In this document: piece after piece, positions 46,130-54,715 of the stretch
How positions within the stretch are numbered: the first letter of the stretch is position 1
Layout: each line of letters opens with the position of its first letter
Assembly (NCBI RefSeq): GCF_016861605.1
Contig: NZ_BOLM01000016.1
Coordinates: 1 to 60,484 of the forward strand
Direction of reading: 5' to 3'
Source of the DNA: Levilactobacillus wangkuiensis
GTDB taxonomy: Bacteria > Bacillota > Bacilli > Lactobacillales > Lactobacillaceae
Length of the DNA stretch: 60,484 nucleotides
The notes under the pieces: model-generated
Told to the model about the DNA's origin: nothing
Database searches by the model: none
The model's input: only the letters and a program-made list of their open reading frames with translations
Position numbers and translations under genes: made by a program

Positions 46130-46173
46130 GCTTCTGTCTGGTGACTCCCCTCGGTTCGATTCCGGGAGAAGCA
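46130..46173 (+). other. tRNA acceptor/T-arm minihelix
   Basis: GCTTCT (46130-46135) pairs with AGAAGC (46167-46172). Inside is CTCGG-TTCGATT-CCGGG, a T-arm, and an A follows as discriminator. D-arm and anticodon arm are missing (44 bases in all). It lies between the third secreted protein and the integrase start. Confidence 0.45.
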
Positions 46174-46277
46174 TTGTCCCAAAAATAGTGACATTAAAAG
46201 ATAAATATGTGCTTAGGCCCTTTCAGGGCTTTTCTTTAATCGTCACAAAGAACACACGTTTGTTTGGAGGAGTGAAA

Positions 46278-47420
46278 ATGGCAAGTATTACCAAGCGCTA
46301 CGGTAAATGGCAAATACGCGTATCCTATAAGGATAAGGACGGAAAGTATAAAACTGCTAATCAAGGCGGCCTAGCCACCAAAAAAGCCGCCCAATTACTG
46401 GCGGCAGATTGGGAAGGAAAAATATCACGAGGAGAGCCTTTAAAGGGTGAAAAAGCGTCTCACCTCTTCTCAGAGTACTTTCTGAAGTGGTTCCGGGATT
46501 TCAAATTGGCTAAGGTCTCCCCTCGGACCCAAAACCGATACATGATCACTTACCGTGAACTCAAAAAATACTTCAAGACCACAAAAATCGAAAAGGTAAC
46601 TCGACGTGACTATCAGAAATTCATGACCACTTACGGCAAGAAACATGCCCGGGATACCGTCCACAAAGTTAACACCTTAATACGGGCTTGTGTTAAAAAT
46701 GCCATCTATGAAGAACTAATCGTCAAGGACTTTACCGATGGAATTGAGCTAGTATGGGACGACAGTCGCACCCACAGGATTGACTACCTGAACATGAAAG
46801 AGACTCAGATACTGACCGCAGCCATCTTAGAGAATCCCAGTCACAATTTCACCTCACGTTCCATGATTCTAACAGCGATACTCACTGGAATGCGACTGGG
46901 AGAGATTCAGGGATTACAGTGGAAAGATATAAATTTGAACTTCAAGGCAATTTCTGTCAACCACGCCTGGAACGAATCCACCAAAAAGCAGATTCCCACT
47001 AAGACAGCATCGTCCGTCCGAGTGATTCGGATCAATCAGCAACTTACTAACGTTTTAAAAGATATGCAGGAACACAAGCGCGATGAATACGTCTTTACTA
47101 ATCAATACGGGACCATTCCAACATCTAATGCGGTGAATCAGACACTGAGAAGGCTCCTAAGTGATCTTGATATTGCCCGAAATGGCTTTCACTTTCATTC
47201 CCTTAGACACACTCATGTGGCCTATTTACTCGCTGAGGGTGTCGACATTTATGCTATCTCTAAGCGACTTGGACATTCTGACCTCGGGACCACCACTCGA
47301 ATCTACTCATACCTCATCGACGAGTATCGTGCAAAAACTGATAATGAAATTGAAATTGCTCTCGACAAAATCACGAGTCTAAAGGATTACACCGCACAGG
47401 ACAGTGCAAAAAAAGTGTAA
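46278..47420 (+). CDS. int: Tyrosine-recombinase integrase
   Basis: 380 residues from ATG 46278 (GGAGGAG); the frame extends 30 codons upstream without a site. N-terminal AP2-like DNA-binding domain (residues 1-50; KRYGKWQIRVSYKDKDGKYK), SAM-like core-binding domain (60-160), catalytic domain with Arg206 (TGMRLGEI), Lys242, His307-x-x-Arg310, His333 and Tyr343. Its last codons contain the attR core. It integrates and, with an excisionase, excises the prophage. Confidence 0.95.
   Translation: MASITKRYGKWQIRVSYKDKDGKYKTANQGGLATKKAAQLLAADWEGKISRGEPLKGEKASHLFSEYFLKWFRDFKLAKVSPRTQNRYMITYRELKKYFKTTKIEKVTRRDYQKFMTTYGKKHARDTVHKVNTLIRACVKNAIYEELIVKDFTDGIELVWDDSRTHRIDYLNMKETQILTAAILENPSHNFTSRSMILTAILTGMRLGEIQGLQWKDINLNFKAISVNHAWNESTKKQIPTKTASSVRVIRINQQLTNVLKDMQEHKRDEYVFTNQYGTIPTSNAVNQTLRRLLSDLDIARNGFHFHSLRHTHVAYLLAEGVDIYAISKRLGHSDLGTTTRIYSYLIDEYRAKTDNEIEIALDKITSLKDYTAQDSAKKV
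47402..47417. other. attR: Putative attR core
   Basis: Identical to 143-158. It forms the codons for S-A-K-K-V at the end of the integrase. Confidence 0.6.
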
Positions 47421-47460
47421 AGAAAAATCATTTTCCTATGTTTTTCTATGGATACGAAAA

Positions 47461-47504
47461 AAAGAGGAATCCCTTTAAACGCTGATTTAACGGGATTCCT
47501 CTTT
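47461..47504. terminator. Bidirectional terminator between integrase and tRNA-Leu
   Basis: AAAGAGGAATCCC (47461-47473) pairs with GGGATTCCTCTTT (47492-47504), 13 bp. Minus strand is followed by T7, so it mainly ends the tRNA transcript; it can also end the integrase transcript. Confidence 0.85.
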
Positions 47505-47532
47505 ATCTAAAACTTTCTAATTGTTTCAATAA

Positions 47533-47616
47533 TGCCCCGAGCAGGATTCGAACCTGTACTTGATCACTCAAACAGCGACCTGAACGCTGCGCGTCTGCCA
47601 GTTCCGCCATCGGGGC
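47533..47616 (-). tRNA. tRNA-Leu (CAG)
   Basis: 84 bases without encoded CCA. Acceptor GCCCCGA/TCGGGGC, discriminator A, D-arm, anticodon stem CAGCG/CGCTG with loop TTCAGGT (anticodon CAG), long variable arm typical of class II, T-loop TTCGAAT. The 3' end faces the integrase, the usual orientation for a tRNA next to an integrated element. Confidence 0.95.
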
Positions 47617-47668
47617 AACTCAACAACAAATAATATATTACACTAAAGTTGTATAAAAGGGAACCCCT

Positions 47669-47962
47669 TTATTCAACTTTTTTTGATTTTGGAAATTTTA
47701 CGGCGGTGCCATAGGCGTGAACGACCAAAAACTTCGGGGCCACGTTCATGCGGACGACCTCGGTATTGAAGCGGACTTCGATCAGCCCATCAGCATCCGC
47801 GTCCTGCGCCTGCTGCATTAATTTTTGCTTGGCCTCATCGAATAATTTATCAAATAATGAAAATTCATCCGGTTTTTCCGACCGGAGCATGGTGCTCGTC
47901 GTCGCCGTTAAGATTCCTTGAATCGCGTGCGCCCGGTTGAGCCCACCAGTTGTCATAAACAA
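47669..47962 (-). CDS. YbjQ-like small conserved protein
   Basis: 97 residues from TTG 47962, eight bases after GGGGG (an ATG two codons later is possible). Pattern of YbjQ/UPF0145: GLNRAHAIQGILTATTSTM, helical middle, DADGLIEVRFNTEVVRM, FLVVHAYGTAV. The family is proposed to bind metal; function unknown. Confidence 0.6.
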   Translation of the reverse strand: MFMTTGGLNRAHAIQGILTATTSTMLRSEKPDEFSLFDKLFDEAKQKLMQQAQDADADGLIEVRFNTEVVRMNVAPKFLVVHAYGTAVKFPKSKKVE

Positions 47963-47975
47963 TTTTGTTTCCCCC

Positions 47976-48479
47976 TTATTTTCTAGCCTGAATGTGTTGG
48001 CGGCCCCACCACACGAGACCAGCACCTAGCACGACGCCCAGACAGTTGGTCAGCACGTCATTGATGTCGACCCACCGGCCCAGGCTCACCAGCCAATTGC
48101 CTATGGCCTGCCCCGTTTCCAGGGTCAATCCAGTCGCCAAACCTGCCAACAGCCACTGAGGCCAACGCAGGCGCGGCCAGTTCACGCCCAGCAACATCCC
48201 CTGGGGCATCGTCATGATGATATTTAGCCAAAAGGACGTGTCCATGCTGGCCCGCTCGAACGGCCGTAGAACCCAGATGCCGCCAGCAATCCAGTGCGTG
48301 GTCACCTGACCCACCGTGTCGCTGCCAAATGAAAACGCCACGGGCGTCCAGGTCAGTGTCGCCAGGCCCCAACACCCCAGCCATCAAAGCAACCGCCGGT
48401 AGTGGTGCTGCGCCGCGGCATGCCAACTGAGGACCAGCAAAATGAGACTCACAATTATGTAGGGTATCCAACGTCCCAT
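47976..48479 (-). pseudogene. VanZ-like membrane protein, in-frame stop
   Basis: From ATG 48479 (GAGGAGG, 8-base spacing) the frame encodes MGRWIPYIIVSLILLVLSWH, then stops at TGA (48384-48386) and continues in the same frame to 47976 with WLGCWGLATLTWTPVAF and the VanZ-like SFWLNIIMTMPQGMLLG, VDINDVLTNCLGVVLG. Without the stop it would be a complete 167-residue VanZ-family protein. Either a true nonsense mutation or a sequencing error. Confidence 0.7.
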
Positions 48480-48810
48480 TGACCAGGCCTCCTCAATAAT
48501 CCCAGTATACCGGGTCACTGCGGCGGGAACAATGGGTATCCCCCATTTCGTCTCAAAATTTGGCCAAAACAAAACCACCAACGGTCAATCCTACCGCCGG
48601 TGGCCTTATATTACCGTCCCCATCAGGATTAGGAACAAGTCTAAAATATCACAGTTAACTGTTAGTGGCGTTACTCAGACCTATTTCACGGCCGTTTAAC
48701 CGTTTATCTAACTTACCAGTAGCTGATTCGTTGTGCCCGTCCACCAAAAAGCACCGGCTAAGTGGCCAGTGCTTTTATTTGAAAGCGATACCATTCTTAA
48801 CTATAGAGGC
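48480..48810. other. Intergenic region with weak hairpins
   Basis: No gene. Contains an imperfect hairpin around 48570-48600 (CCACC with GGTGG) and the terminator at 48748-48775. Confidence 0.5.
48748..48775 (-). terminator. Terminator of the surface-protein gene
   Basis: Minus strand: AAGCACTGGCC, loop, GGCCGGTGCTT-like arm with one mismatch, then T5. It follows the stop codon of the LPXTG gene by about 35 bp. Confidence 0.7.
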
Positions 48811-51210
48811 TTACCCACGTTTTCTTAACTTGAGCCCGGCGAGACCCAGCGCACCAATCAAGGTGGCAATACCGGCTAAGACGTAGTTCCCATTGGTTTC
48901 ATTCGTTTGTGGTAAGACGGTCTTGTTGGCCTGCTTGTCAGTGGCTGGCGTGGCCGTTGGGGTAACCGTGGCCGCTTGACCACTGGCTTTGAGACTCGTT
49001 ACTGGTGCTTGCTTCTGACTAGCGGCTTGCTTGGTCCCCTGTTTCGTACCCGTCAGCGTATCGGCTGCGCCACCCTTGGTGGTCTTGCCCGTCGCCTTAT
49101 CAGCTGGCGTTGTGTCGTCAATCGTGGCGCCATCCCCACCGGTCTTGACGGTGCCATCACTCGTGTAGGTGAAGGTGATCGTCTGGCCGTCCGCCGTATA
49201 GGTCCCGGTGGCGGTCGCGTTGCCAGTGACTTTGTAGCCGGCGATGCTTGGGGCGTCGATGTTGAAGGTGTCTCCGATGTTGCCAGTCTTGACGTCGTTG
49301 CCAATAATCGTTCCATTTTCATCGACACTGATGATTGTCAGCGTCCCAGTCTTAGTATCTGGATCTGGGGTGTTAGGCGTGACTGGGGTCACCGTGGTCG
49401 TCATGTTGTTGGTGACAGAGAAGTTGACCCAGGAACTGTAATCGCTCCCGTCACCCCCGTCTAACACAACTTTGATGACATAGTTACCATTTTTAGCCGC
49501 CTTGTTGGCAACTAGCAGGAAACCATTCGGGTTGTTTGGGTCGGCCTTAACGGTAAACCAAGCTGAGGCATCCGTTTGGCTTTGGGCCCATTCGTTATGA
49601 TTCGTGATGCCATCCGTGCTATCAACAGAGTAAACCGCTAACGCACCGTTGCTGAATTTACCAGGAAGCATCTTAATCGAATCCACCGTTTCACCAGTGG
49701 TAAAGTTCATGAAATTCGTGAAGGTCCCTTCCGTCGGGTCGAAACTGTTATTGCCATTCGTTAAAATATGGTGCGCATTCGTTAATGTTTGACCAGAGCC
49801 AACAACAAAGTCTCCCGACTGATAAGATCCTGGAATAATCCCAGTGCCAATTTGATTCATCGAATACTCTAGACCAGTCAGTGTGCTGGTGTTTGGTAAG
49901 ACGCCTGTAAATTTATTGTTAGAAACCCGCAAGCTCGTGACGGACCAGTTCGACACGTCAGGTAACTGCCCGCTTAACTGATTATTATTGACGTTTAATT
50001 CCCAAACATTTTGTAAATAAGAGATATCCGGCAGGTTACCAGTCATTTGGTTGTCAGACAGATCCACCATATACAGTTCTGGGTAAGCTGTCAGGTCAGG
50101 AAAACCGCCGTTCAGATTCAAATCGCACAAGGTCAGGTATTGTAACTGGGGATTGTTCGCCAGGTATGTCTGTAGAACTGTATCTGCCGAAATGTTCCAA
50201 TCCGTTTTCACATCATTTATGTTAAACAATTCAAATGATCTTAGATTTGGGGCAAAAGAGAAATCAATCATACTATCTAATGGCAATTCCGCATTACTCA
50301 GCTTGAACGTCCGCAAGTTTGTGAAGTACTGTAACCCCTCCAGATTCTTGATAGGTGCTGGGTTAGAGTACTCTTCCATGGTATTGACCCCATACTTCAT
50401 CCAATCACCATCAAATCCAGCGTATTGGTACAGGTTCGCAGAGTTCACGATACCTCTTGCACCATAATATTGTTGATCAATTGATGTAATCAGTAAGGTC
50501 CGCAAGTTTGCATCCGGCATCCACTCAGAAGCATCCTTCCCCAAAATATCATTGAAGTCCGGTGCCCGGAAAACAGGAACCGCTGTCAGGTTCTTCGGTC
50601 CGTTTGAAATAGTTGCGACAGCCGCCCGGGCCATCATCATCCGTCCCTGTGGTACAACAACTTGTTTTGGTGCGACTGGGTCAACTTGAACAGAATTTGT
50701 AGTAACTTTTTGATCAGACGTCTTCACAACCTTATCTGGTTCAGTCGTTTCCGAATCAGTCACCGTTGTCCCAGGTGTCTTAACGTCCTGATCCCCAGCA
50801 GCAGGCTTCTCCTGTTCCGATTGTCCATTAGTTTCTTCACCCGCCTTGACGTCATCCTTTACATCAGGATCGGACACTTTTACGTCATCGTCGGAACCGC
50901 TTTCATCTTTGACATCATCGTCATTCGCCGGTTCTTGAGCAACTGGCTTGTCACCCGCTGGTTCCTCGTTTTGCTTCTCAGGAGTCGTCACGTCGCCCGC
51001 TGGCGTTGGCGTTTCCGCCGCTGGTGTCTCAACCACTTGACTCGCAGCTGGTTCAGCTTCTGGCGTTGTCGCTGCTTGCGCCGTACCAACGTTGGCCCCC
51101 GCCAAGCCCAAACCGACAGCAACAACTGTGATACATGCGTAAATCCACTGTTTGCCTGCCTTATAAGCCTTGTAATGTTCCTTAGCTTCACCGATCACTG
51201 CGCGTTTCAT
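48811..51210 (-). CDS. LPXTG surface protein with leucine-rich region and MucBP-like repeat
   Basis: 799 residues. The N-terminus has the KxYKxGKxW signal (EHYKAYKAGKQWIYACI), then a hydrophobic core and AQA cleavage near residue 46. Residues 47-190 are acidic, Pro/Glu/Thr/Asp-rich. Residues about 225-420 hold leucine-rich repeats (NLRTFKLSNAEL, LYMVDLSDNQMTGNLPD, WELNVNNNQ). About 615-680 is a MucBP-like unit (GTLTIISVDENGTIIG). Sortase motif LPQTN at about 764, membrane helix, RKRG tail. A wall-anchored adhesin, probably binding host or matrix glycans. Confidence 0.9.
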   Translation of the reverse strand: MKRAVIGEAKEHYKAYKAGKQWIYACITVVAVGLGLAGANVGTAQAATTPEAEPAASQVVETPAAETPTPAGDVTTPEKQNEEPAGDKPVAQEPANDDDVKDESGSDDDVKVSDPDVKDDVKAGEETNGQSEQEKPAAGDQDVKTPGTTVTDSETTEPDKVVKTSDQKVTTNSVQVDPVAPKQVVVPQGRMMMARAAVATISNGPKNLTAVPVFRAPDFNDILGKDASEWMPDANLRTLLITSIDQQYYGARGIVNSANLYQYAGFDGDWMKYGVNTMEEYSNPAPIKNLEGLQYFTNLRTFKLSNAELPLDSMIDFSFAPNLRSFELFNINDVKTDWNISADTVLQTYLANNPQLQYLTLCDLNLNGGFPDLTAYPELYMVDLSDNQMTGNLPDISYLQNVWELNVNNNQLSGQLPDVSNWSVTSLRVSNNKFTGVLPNTSTLTGLEYSMNQIGTGIIPGSYQSGDFVVGSGQTLTNAHHILTNGNNSFDPTEGTFTNFMNFTTGETVDSIKMLPGKFSNGALAVYSVDSTDGITNHNEWAQSQTDASAWFTVKADPNNPNGFLLVANKAAKNGNYVIKVVLDGGDGSDYSSWVNFSVTNNMTTTVTPVTPNTPDPDTKTGTLTIISVDENGTIIGNDVKTGNIGDTFNIDAPSIAGYKVTGNATATGTYTADGQTITFTYTSDGTVKTGGDGATIDDTTPADKATGKTTKGGAADTLTGTKQGTKQAASQKQAPVTSLKASGQAATVTPTATPATDKQANKTVLPQTNETNGNYVLAGIATLIGALGLAGLKLRKRG

Positions 51211-51977
51211 GATTCGCGACCTCCTTATGGTTTCTGCTTCTCAGCAGTTGTCCTTCCCTAGTAAGCACATCTCATACCTGAATCCTCGAACAGAATCCGC
51301 ATACTGTTCTGGTTATCTACCCCATTGCTTTGAGAAAGGTGCCAAACCATTTCCTCACATATCCGCTAATGTGGATAAATAACTCTACACCCACATTGTA
51401 ACGTATCCTACGTAAATATCAAGGTAAATCGTATAGGGGAAAAACTAATATTGTCGCGTTTCATTCTCAACATAAACTAGCAGTTATATTCAATCAAACT
51501 ATCAGCTGATAACCGTTTTACATTGTGATTATTTATCATCACATCATCCCCAGCTAATCACGCTTACATTTTGTAATTTCACTAATTTTACTTTCCTTTT
51601 ACAGATTCTCTGCTATACTTAGCGATAGAGTTTTTTCGATTAACTAACTTAGTTTTTCATTTAAGAAACGTGTCACTTTTTCCAATTCGTTACCATGACG
51701 ATTGCCTCCCTGCCAAACGAAAATTTTGGATTCACCCCAACGATTGCGGTCGGCAATCCCCAAAGTTATCAGGAATCCCTAATAACTGCTGGTCATGCGC
51801 CAGACATTTACTAACAGCAAAAACTTATTTCATCAATAATCATTGAACTTACCAGTAGATATGCTATATAATTGTTTAGGCGTTACGTTATTACCAACCT
51901 GGGGCAAGTTACCTAACTTTCTCTGGTTGATAATACCAACAATTGACTTAAATGAGAGGTCGATTACTTGCACGCGG
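51211..51977. other. Long regulatory intergenic region between surface-protein gene and ohrR
   Basis: No gene. It holds the promoter and leader of the LPXTG gene (from about 51387 down to 51211) and AT-rich sequence upstream of ohrR. A short hairpin (ATCC-N-GGAT) lies in the leader near 51362. I see no riboswitch-like structure. Confidence 0.5.
51395..51422 (-). promoter_or_regulatory. Promoter of the surface-protein gene
   Basis: Minus strand: -35 TTGATA (51422-51417), 16-bp spacing, -10 TACAAT (51400-51395). It gives a leader of about 175 bases. Confidence 0.6.
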
Positions 51978-51997
51978 CAATTTAATTGTATACAATA
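51978..51997. promoter_or_regulatory. OhrR-box operator
   Basis: CAATTTAATTGTATACAATA overlaps a likely -10 and resembles the OhrR operator of Bacillus (interrupted inverted AATTGTATACAATT). Lies 33 bp before the ohrR start, so autoregulation is expected. Confidence 0.65.
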
Positions 51998-52029
51998 CTC
52001 TGGAAAGTAATTGAAAGGAGGCCTGTGCC

Positions 52030-52509
52030 ATGCCGAAAGTTACCCCAATTCTACTGGATGAACAGCTGTGTTTCTCCATTTATGCTGCCAGCAAGAAGTT
52101 CAACCATTTTTACCAAAGTGCCTTGGCACCCTTTGGTTTAACTTATCCACAATACATCGCAATGCTGGTGTTGTGGGAAGATGCACCGCTCACCGTCCAT
52201 CAACTAGGTGAGCGCCTCGAGCTGGATAGTGGGACGTTAACGCCCCTCCTCAAGCGATTGGAAAAGCAGGGCTGGGTCGAACGGGTCCGGAGTCGGACTG
52301 ACGAACGTCAAGTCCTCATCCACCTTACCGAAATGGCCGAAGAAAAGCGTGACGAAGTCTATGCACGTATCGGTCAGTGCCAAACGTTGCTGGGCATGTC
52401 CAACGACGAAATTGATAGCATGATGAGCGAACTGGTCACCGTCAAGAGTCAACTCGATACGGTCAGTCAAGAGCGCAAGATTGCTAAGCAAGTGGATAAA
52501 CAAGCTTAA
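52030..52509 (+). CDS. ohrR: OhrR-type organic-peroxide sensor (MarR family)
   Basis: 159 residues. The N-terminal [16 protein letters not shown] contains the redox Cys (about residue 14) of OhrR. The winged helix has [30 protein letters not shown] and the D-E-R wing. It represses until its Cys is oxidised by an organic hydroperoxide. The usual target gene ohr is not next to it; the neighbour is a CPBP protease on the other strand. Confidence 0.88.
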   Translation: MPKVTPILLDEQLCFSIYAASKKFNHFYQSALAPFGLTYPQYIAMLVLWEDAPLTVHQLGERLELDSGTLTPLLKRLEKQGWVERVRSRTDERQVLIHLTEMAEEKRDEVYARIGQCQTLLGMSNDEIDSMMSELVTVKSQLDTVSQERKIAKQVDKQA

Positions 52510-52512
52510 CCG

Positions 52513-52549
52513 AATCCGATCATCCTCCCATGAGGTTGACCGGATTTTT
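52513..52549 (+). terminator. Terminator of ohrR
   Basis: AATCCG pairs with CGGATT with an inner CCTC/GAGG stem, followed by T6. Confidence 0.7.
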
Positions 52550-52563
52550 TCTTTAGCACCAAA

Positions 52564-52614
52564 AAAAGCCGTCCCCGTCAACGAAGCAAGTAGCTTCGCA
52601 ACAGGAACGGCTTT
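52564..52614 (-). terminator. Terminator of the CPBP gene
   Basis: On the minus strand a long hairpin (AGCCGT with ACGGCT outside, GCGAAGC with GCTTCGT inside) ends in T7. Confidence 0.8.
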
Positions 52615-52637
52615 AATTTTACGTTGACTTAATCCGT

Positions 52638-53318
52638 CTAGTGCAACGACAATAACATGGCCCCTACCGCAATCAGGTTATTGAACCCGTGCAGGATGAT
52701 GGTGCTCTGCAGCTTACCGGTTCGTTTATAAACGTAGGCAAACGTCCCACCCATGACCGCGTAAATCAACCAGCTAATGGGGTTACTGCTCATGTGCACG
52801 ATGGAAAAGGCCACCCCACTGACCACGATGGGAATCCAAAACATGTTGGCGGGGAAACAGCCATCGACCAACAGGCCCCGGAAGGTCACCTCTTCAATGA
52901 TGGGACTCGCCAGAACAGCCGTCAAACTCAGCAGAACCAGCGTCCACGGTCCCTGATTCATGAAGGACGCAATCGCTTGGTTGTTAGCCGTGCTGGTTTG
53001 ATGATAGAACAGGTTGTTAAGCAATCCCAAGAGCACCTGAGCGACAATCACGAAGACGTAGCCCCGCACCATCAACCACCAATCCTTTGCCACCAACCGC
53101 TGGTATTTAACCGGATGAACCCGGTGGTAGACCCACAGGCCCAAGGTGATGACTGCCGCGAACCCAACCAGGTAAACGACCGACCACAACAGGCGCACGG
53201 CTACCGTTCCGTTGCCCAAGAAAATCAGTGGTAATTGTACGATATTTAAAATAATGACGAGTAGGATCACCCACAGCCAAACCGTGAAACTACCCACTTT
53301 TAGCGTTTTTTCTGACAC
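52638..53318 (-). CDS. CPBP intramembrane metalloprotease
   Basis: 226 residues from GTG 53318 behind AGAGGA; an upstream GTG at 53336 is less well spaced. Several hydrophobic helices; motif EEVTFRG (catalytic Glu pair and Arg) at about residues 137-143, then FSIVHMSSN and HGFNNL, the three conserved blocks of the CPBP (Rce1/Abi) family. Cleaves membrane substrates; bacteriocin self-immunity is a common role for such genes in lactobacilli but is not shown here. Confidence 0.88.
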   Translation of the reverse strand: MSEKTLKVGSFTVWLWVILLVIILNIVQLPLIFLGNGTVAVRLLWSVVYLVGFAAVITLGLWVYHRVHPVKYQRLVAKDWWLMVRGYVFVIVAQVLLGLLNNLFYHQTSTANNQAIASFMNQGPWTLVLLSLTAVLASPIIEEVTFRGLLVDGCFPANMFWIPIVVSGVAFSIVHMSSNPISWLIYAVMGGTFAYVYKRTGKLQSTIILHGFNNLIAVGAMLLSLH

Positions 53319-53439
53319 GTAAAACCATCCTCTCACTTTTGTTGATTCGCCTAACTAACTGGGTAATCGGCCGTGGCCTACCACAAAGCGTTGTCCGCAA
53401 CCGTTAGCCAACCAATTTAGCAAAATATTTATATTTTAA

Positions 53440-53468
53440 TGGCAATTTTCTGAGGAATGCGCTACTAT
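53440..53468 (+). promoter_or_regulatory. Promoter of the candidate small RNA
   Basis: TGGCAA (53440-53445) and TACTAT (53463-53468), 17-bp spacing, a moderate match to the vegetative promoter. Predicted start about 53475. Confidence 0.45.
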
Positions 53469-53474
53469 AGAGTT

Positions 53475-53644
53475 GCGGGTAAGTTTGGATTTACCTTACT
53501 TACGCGTGAGGCTTCTGTCCTCATTCAACAGACAGATTTCATTTTACTCCCCCAAAGTAGATGAAATTTTTTACAACATAATCCCCCAATTATGTTGTAA
53601 CCTTACTCTTTGGCCATTGCGACTTATCGTAATGGTCTTTTTTT
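53475..53644 (+). ncRNA. Candidate regulatory small RNA with two C5-loop hairpins
   Basis: About 170 bases, no reading frame. Hairpin A (53536-53567): ATTTCAT/ATGAAAT plus TACT/AGTA, loop CCCCCAA. Hairpin B (53571-53600): 12 perfect pairs TTACAACATAAT/ATTATGTTGTAA, loop CCCCCA. Hairpin C (53612-53644): 11-pair stem, loop CTTA, then T7, an intrinsic terminator. A 5' stem-loop lies around 53477-53505. C-rich loops before a terminator are typical of Gram-positive RNAs that pair with Shine-Dalgarno sequences. It is divergent from the CPBP gene. Confidence 0.65.
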
Positions 53645-53678
53645 GACCAAATTTCTCGTTGACCGCGCCTTGCCGGCC

Positions 53679-53828
53679 GAGAAAAATGGACTGGAACGCT
53701 GGGGGCAGGACGTCCGGAGCCAAAGTACGGTCTCCGAACTCGCTTTGAGCCTCTGAGAAACGAGTCTCAAAGTCGCCATTTTCTGAGAGAAACTCTCAGA
53801 AAATCCCCCGGCTGAGTCCATTTTTCTC
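53679..53828. repeat. Long inverted-repeat element with cloverleaf-like interior
   Basis: Perfect 14-bp ends GAGAAAAATGGACT and AGTCCATTTTTCTC enclose about 120 bases with further hairpins: GGAG/CTCC (about 53717-53735), CTTTGAG/CTCAAAG (about 53741-53772), and a 12-bp ATTTTCTGAGAG/CTCTCAGAAAAT stem with an AAA loop (about 53778-53804). Non-coding. It resembles a dispersed intergenic element of the MITE/REP sort, but no second copy is in the window. Confidence 0.6.
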
Positions 53829-54087
53829 GACCTATCGGCTTACACAGCGGAAATCTGGTCAATCGACCTTTACTTGTCTGTTTCTTTCTACATATTTACG
53901 CTATTTGAATCAATTTACTTCATTGTTAAATCTTTTCATCTAGAGGTTAGTCATCCACTCACTAATCTGCTTGAGTATCACGCAACACAATTAAGAAGGA
54001 AAATAACCAGTATCCAGGAACAACACACAGCCAGCCCCCCTCGAGGACCAGCGACATACTGACTGGAGCTAACCAGGTCAGCCACCG

Positions 54088-54304
54088 GACTGGTGAAAAA
54101 GAGCCAGCACGGACCGTGTCAGTGACCAGAGGCGGATCAAAGTTCCCGGCTGTGTCGGTGGCCTTGGCTGGGGTATTTCCCCAGCCTAGCCCACGGGACA
54201 ACCTTTGAGACCGTACCTCAGGCTCAAAGTTGAGGTGGAAGCCCGCCCCTCAGGCTGGAACCGACCCCATAGCCGGGTACTTTGAATCCGCCGGCGGGAA
54301 CGCC
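54088..54304 (+). repeat. Dispersed intergenic repeat, copy A
   Basis: Shares long blocks with the inverted copy B at 55695-55902: CACGGGACAACCTTTGAGAC, then GGCTCAAAGTTGAGGTGGAA, plus TGACCAGAGGCG and a GGCTGG..CCAGCC hairpin. Copies are roughly three-quarters alike by eye. Non-coding, structured, flanks the dehydrogenase gene with copy B. Confidence 0.7.
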
Positions 54305-54358
54305 TTTACACGCCAACGTGACAGCGCTCATTTTCACCAGTTCTGAGGCACAAACTGG

Positions 54359-54565
54359 TTAGTCCTCGTCGTCTTCGCTGGGGGCTGGGTGCGGCCAGAG
54401 AAACCAGAAGATGGCCAAATTAATCACCGTCGCCAAAACCAAACCCACGGCGCCAATCAGCACCTCTAGCCAGGCGGCCAGTGCCAGCGTCAACATTAAC
54501 CAGATGGTGCCGCCCACTAATCCGGCGGTCAGGATGGTGATCAACATAATTGCTAAAACTTTCAC
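54359..54565 (-). CDS. Small two-helix membrane protein
   Basis: 68 residues, GTG start behind GGGGAAG. Hydrophobic segments at about residues 3-26 and 31-56, with an acidic tail (SEDDED). Unknown function. Confidence 0.6.
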   Translation of the reverse strand: MKVLAIMLITILTAGLVGGTIWLMLTLALAAWLEVLIGAVGLVLATVINLAIFWFLWPHPAPSEDDED

Positions 54566-54715
54566 AGTCGCTTCCCCTTTCAGGTCCAGTTACTTTTCAC
54601 AGCTTACCACGTTTGGCGGCGTTTTTCGAAAAATTTTTCAGCAGAGGATGCTTTCTTCTATGAAAACGATTACAATGGACGTGTGAAATGAAATTTTACT
54701 GAAGGAGTGACACTC

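Noticed and set aside
47669..48025. Longer start for the YbjQ-like gene
   Set aside because: The extra N-terminal codons lie in the gap behind the VanZ-like gene and lack a ribosome site; GGGGG supports the TTG at 47962.
50662..51261. 199-codon plus-strand frame opposite the LPXTG gene
   Set aside because: Arises from the acidic repeat region read backwards (Phe/Arg/Leu-rich); no start signal; covers the ribosome site of the real gene.
53641..54360. Protein-coding gene in this 700-bp gap
   Set aside because: Frames at 53624-53821, 53874-54062 and 53962-54201 lack ribosome sites and run through inverted repeats; the region is structured repeat DNA.
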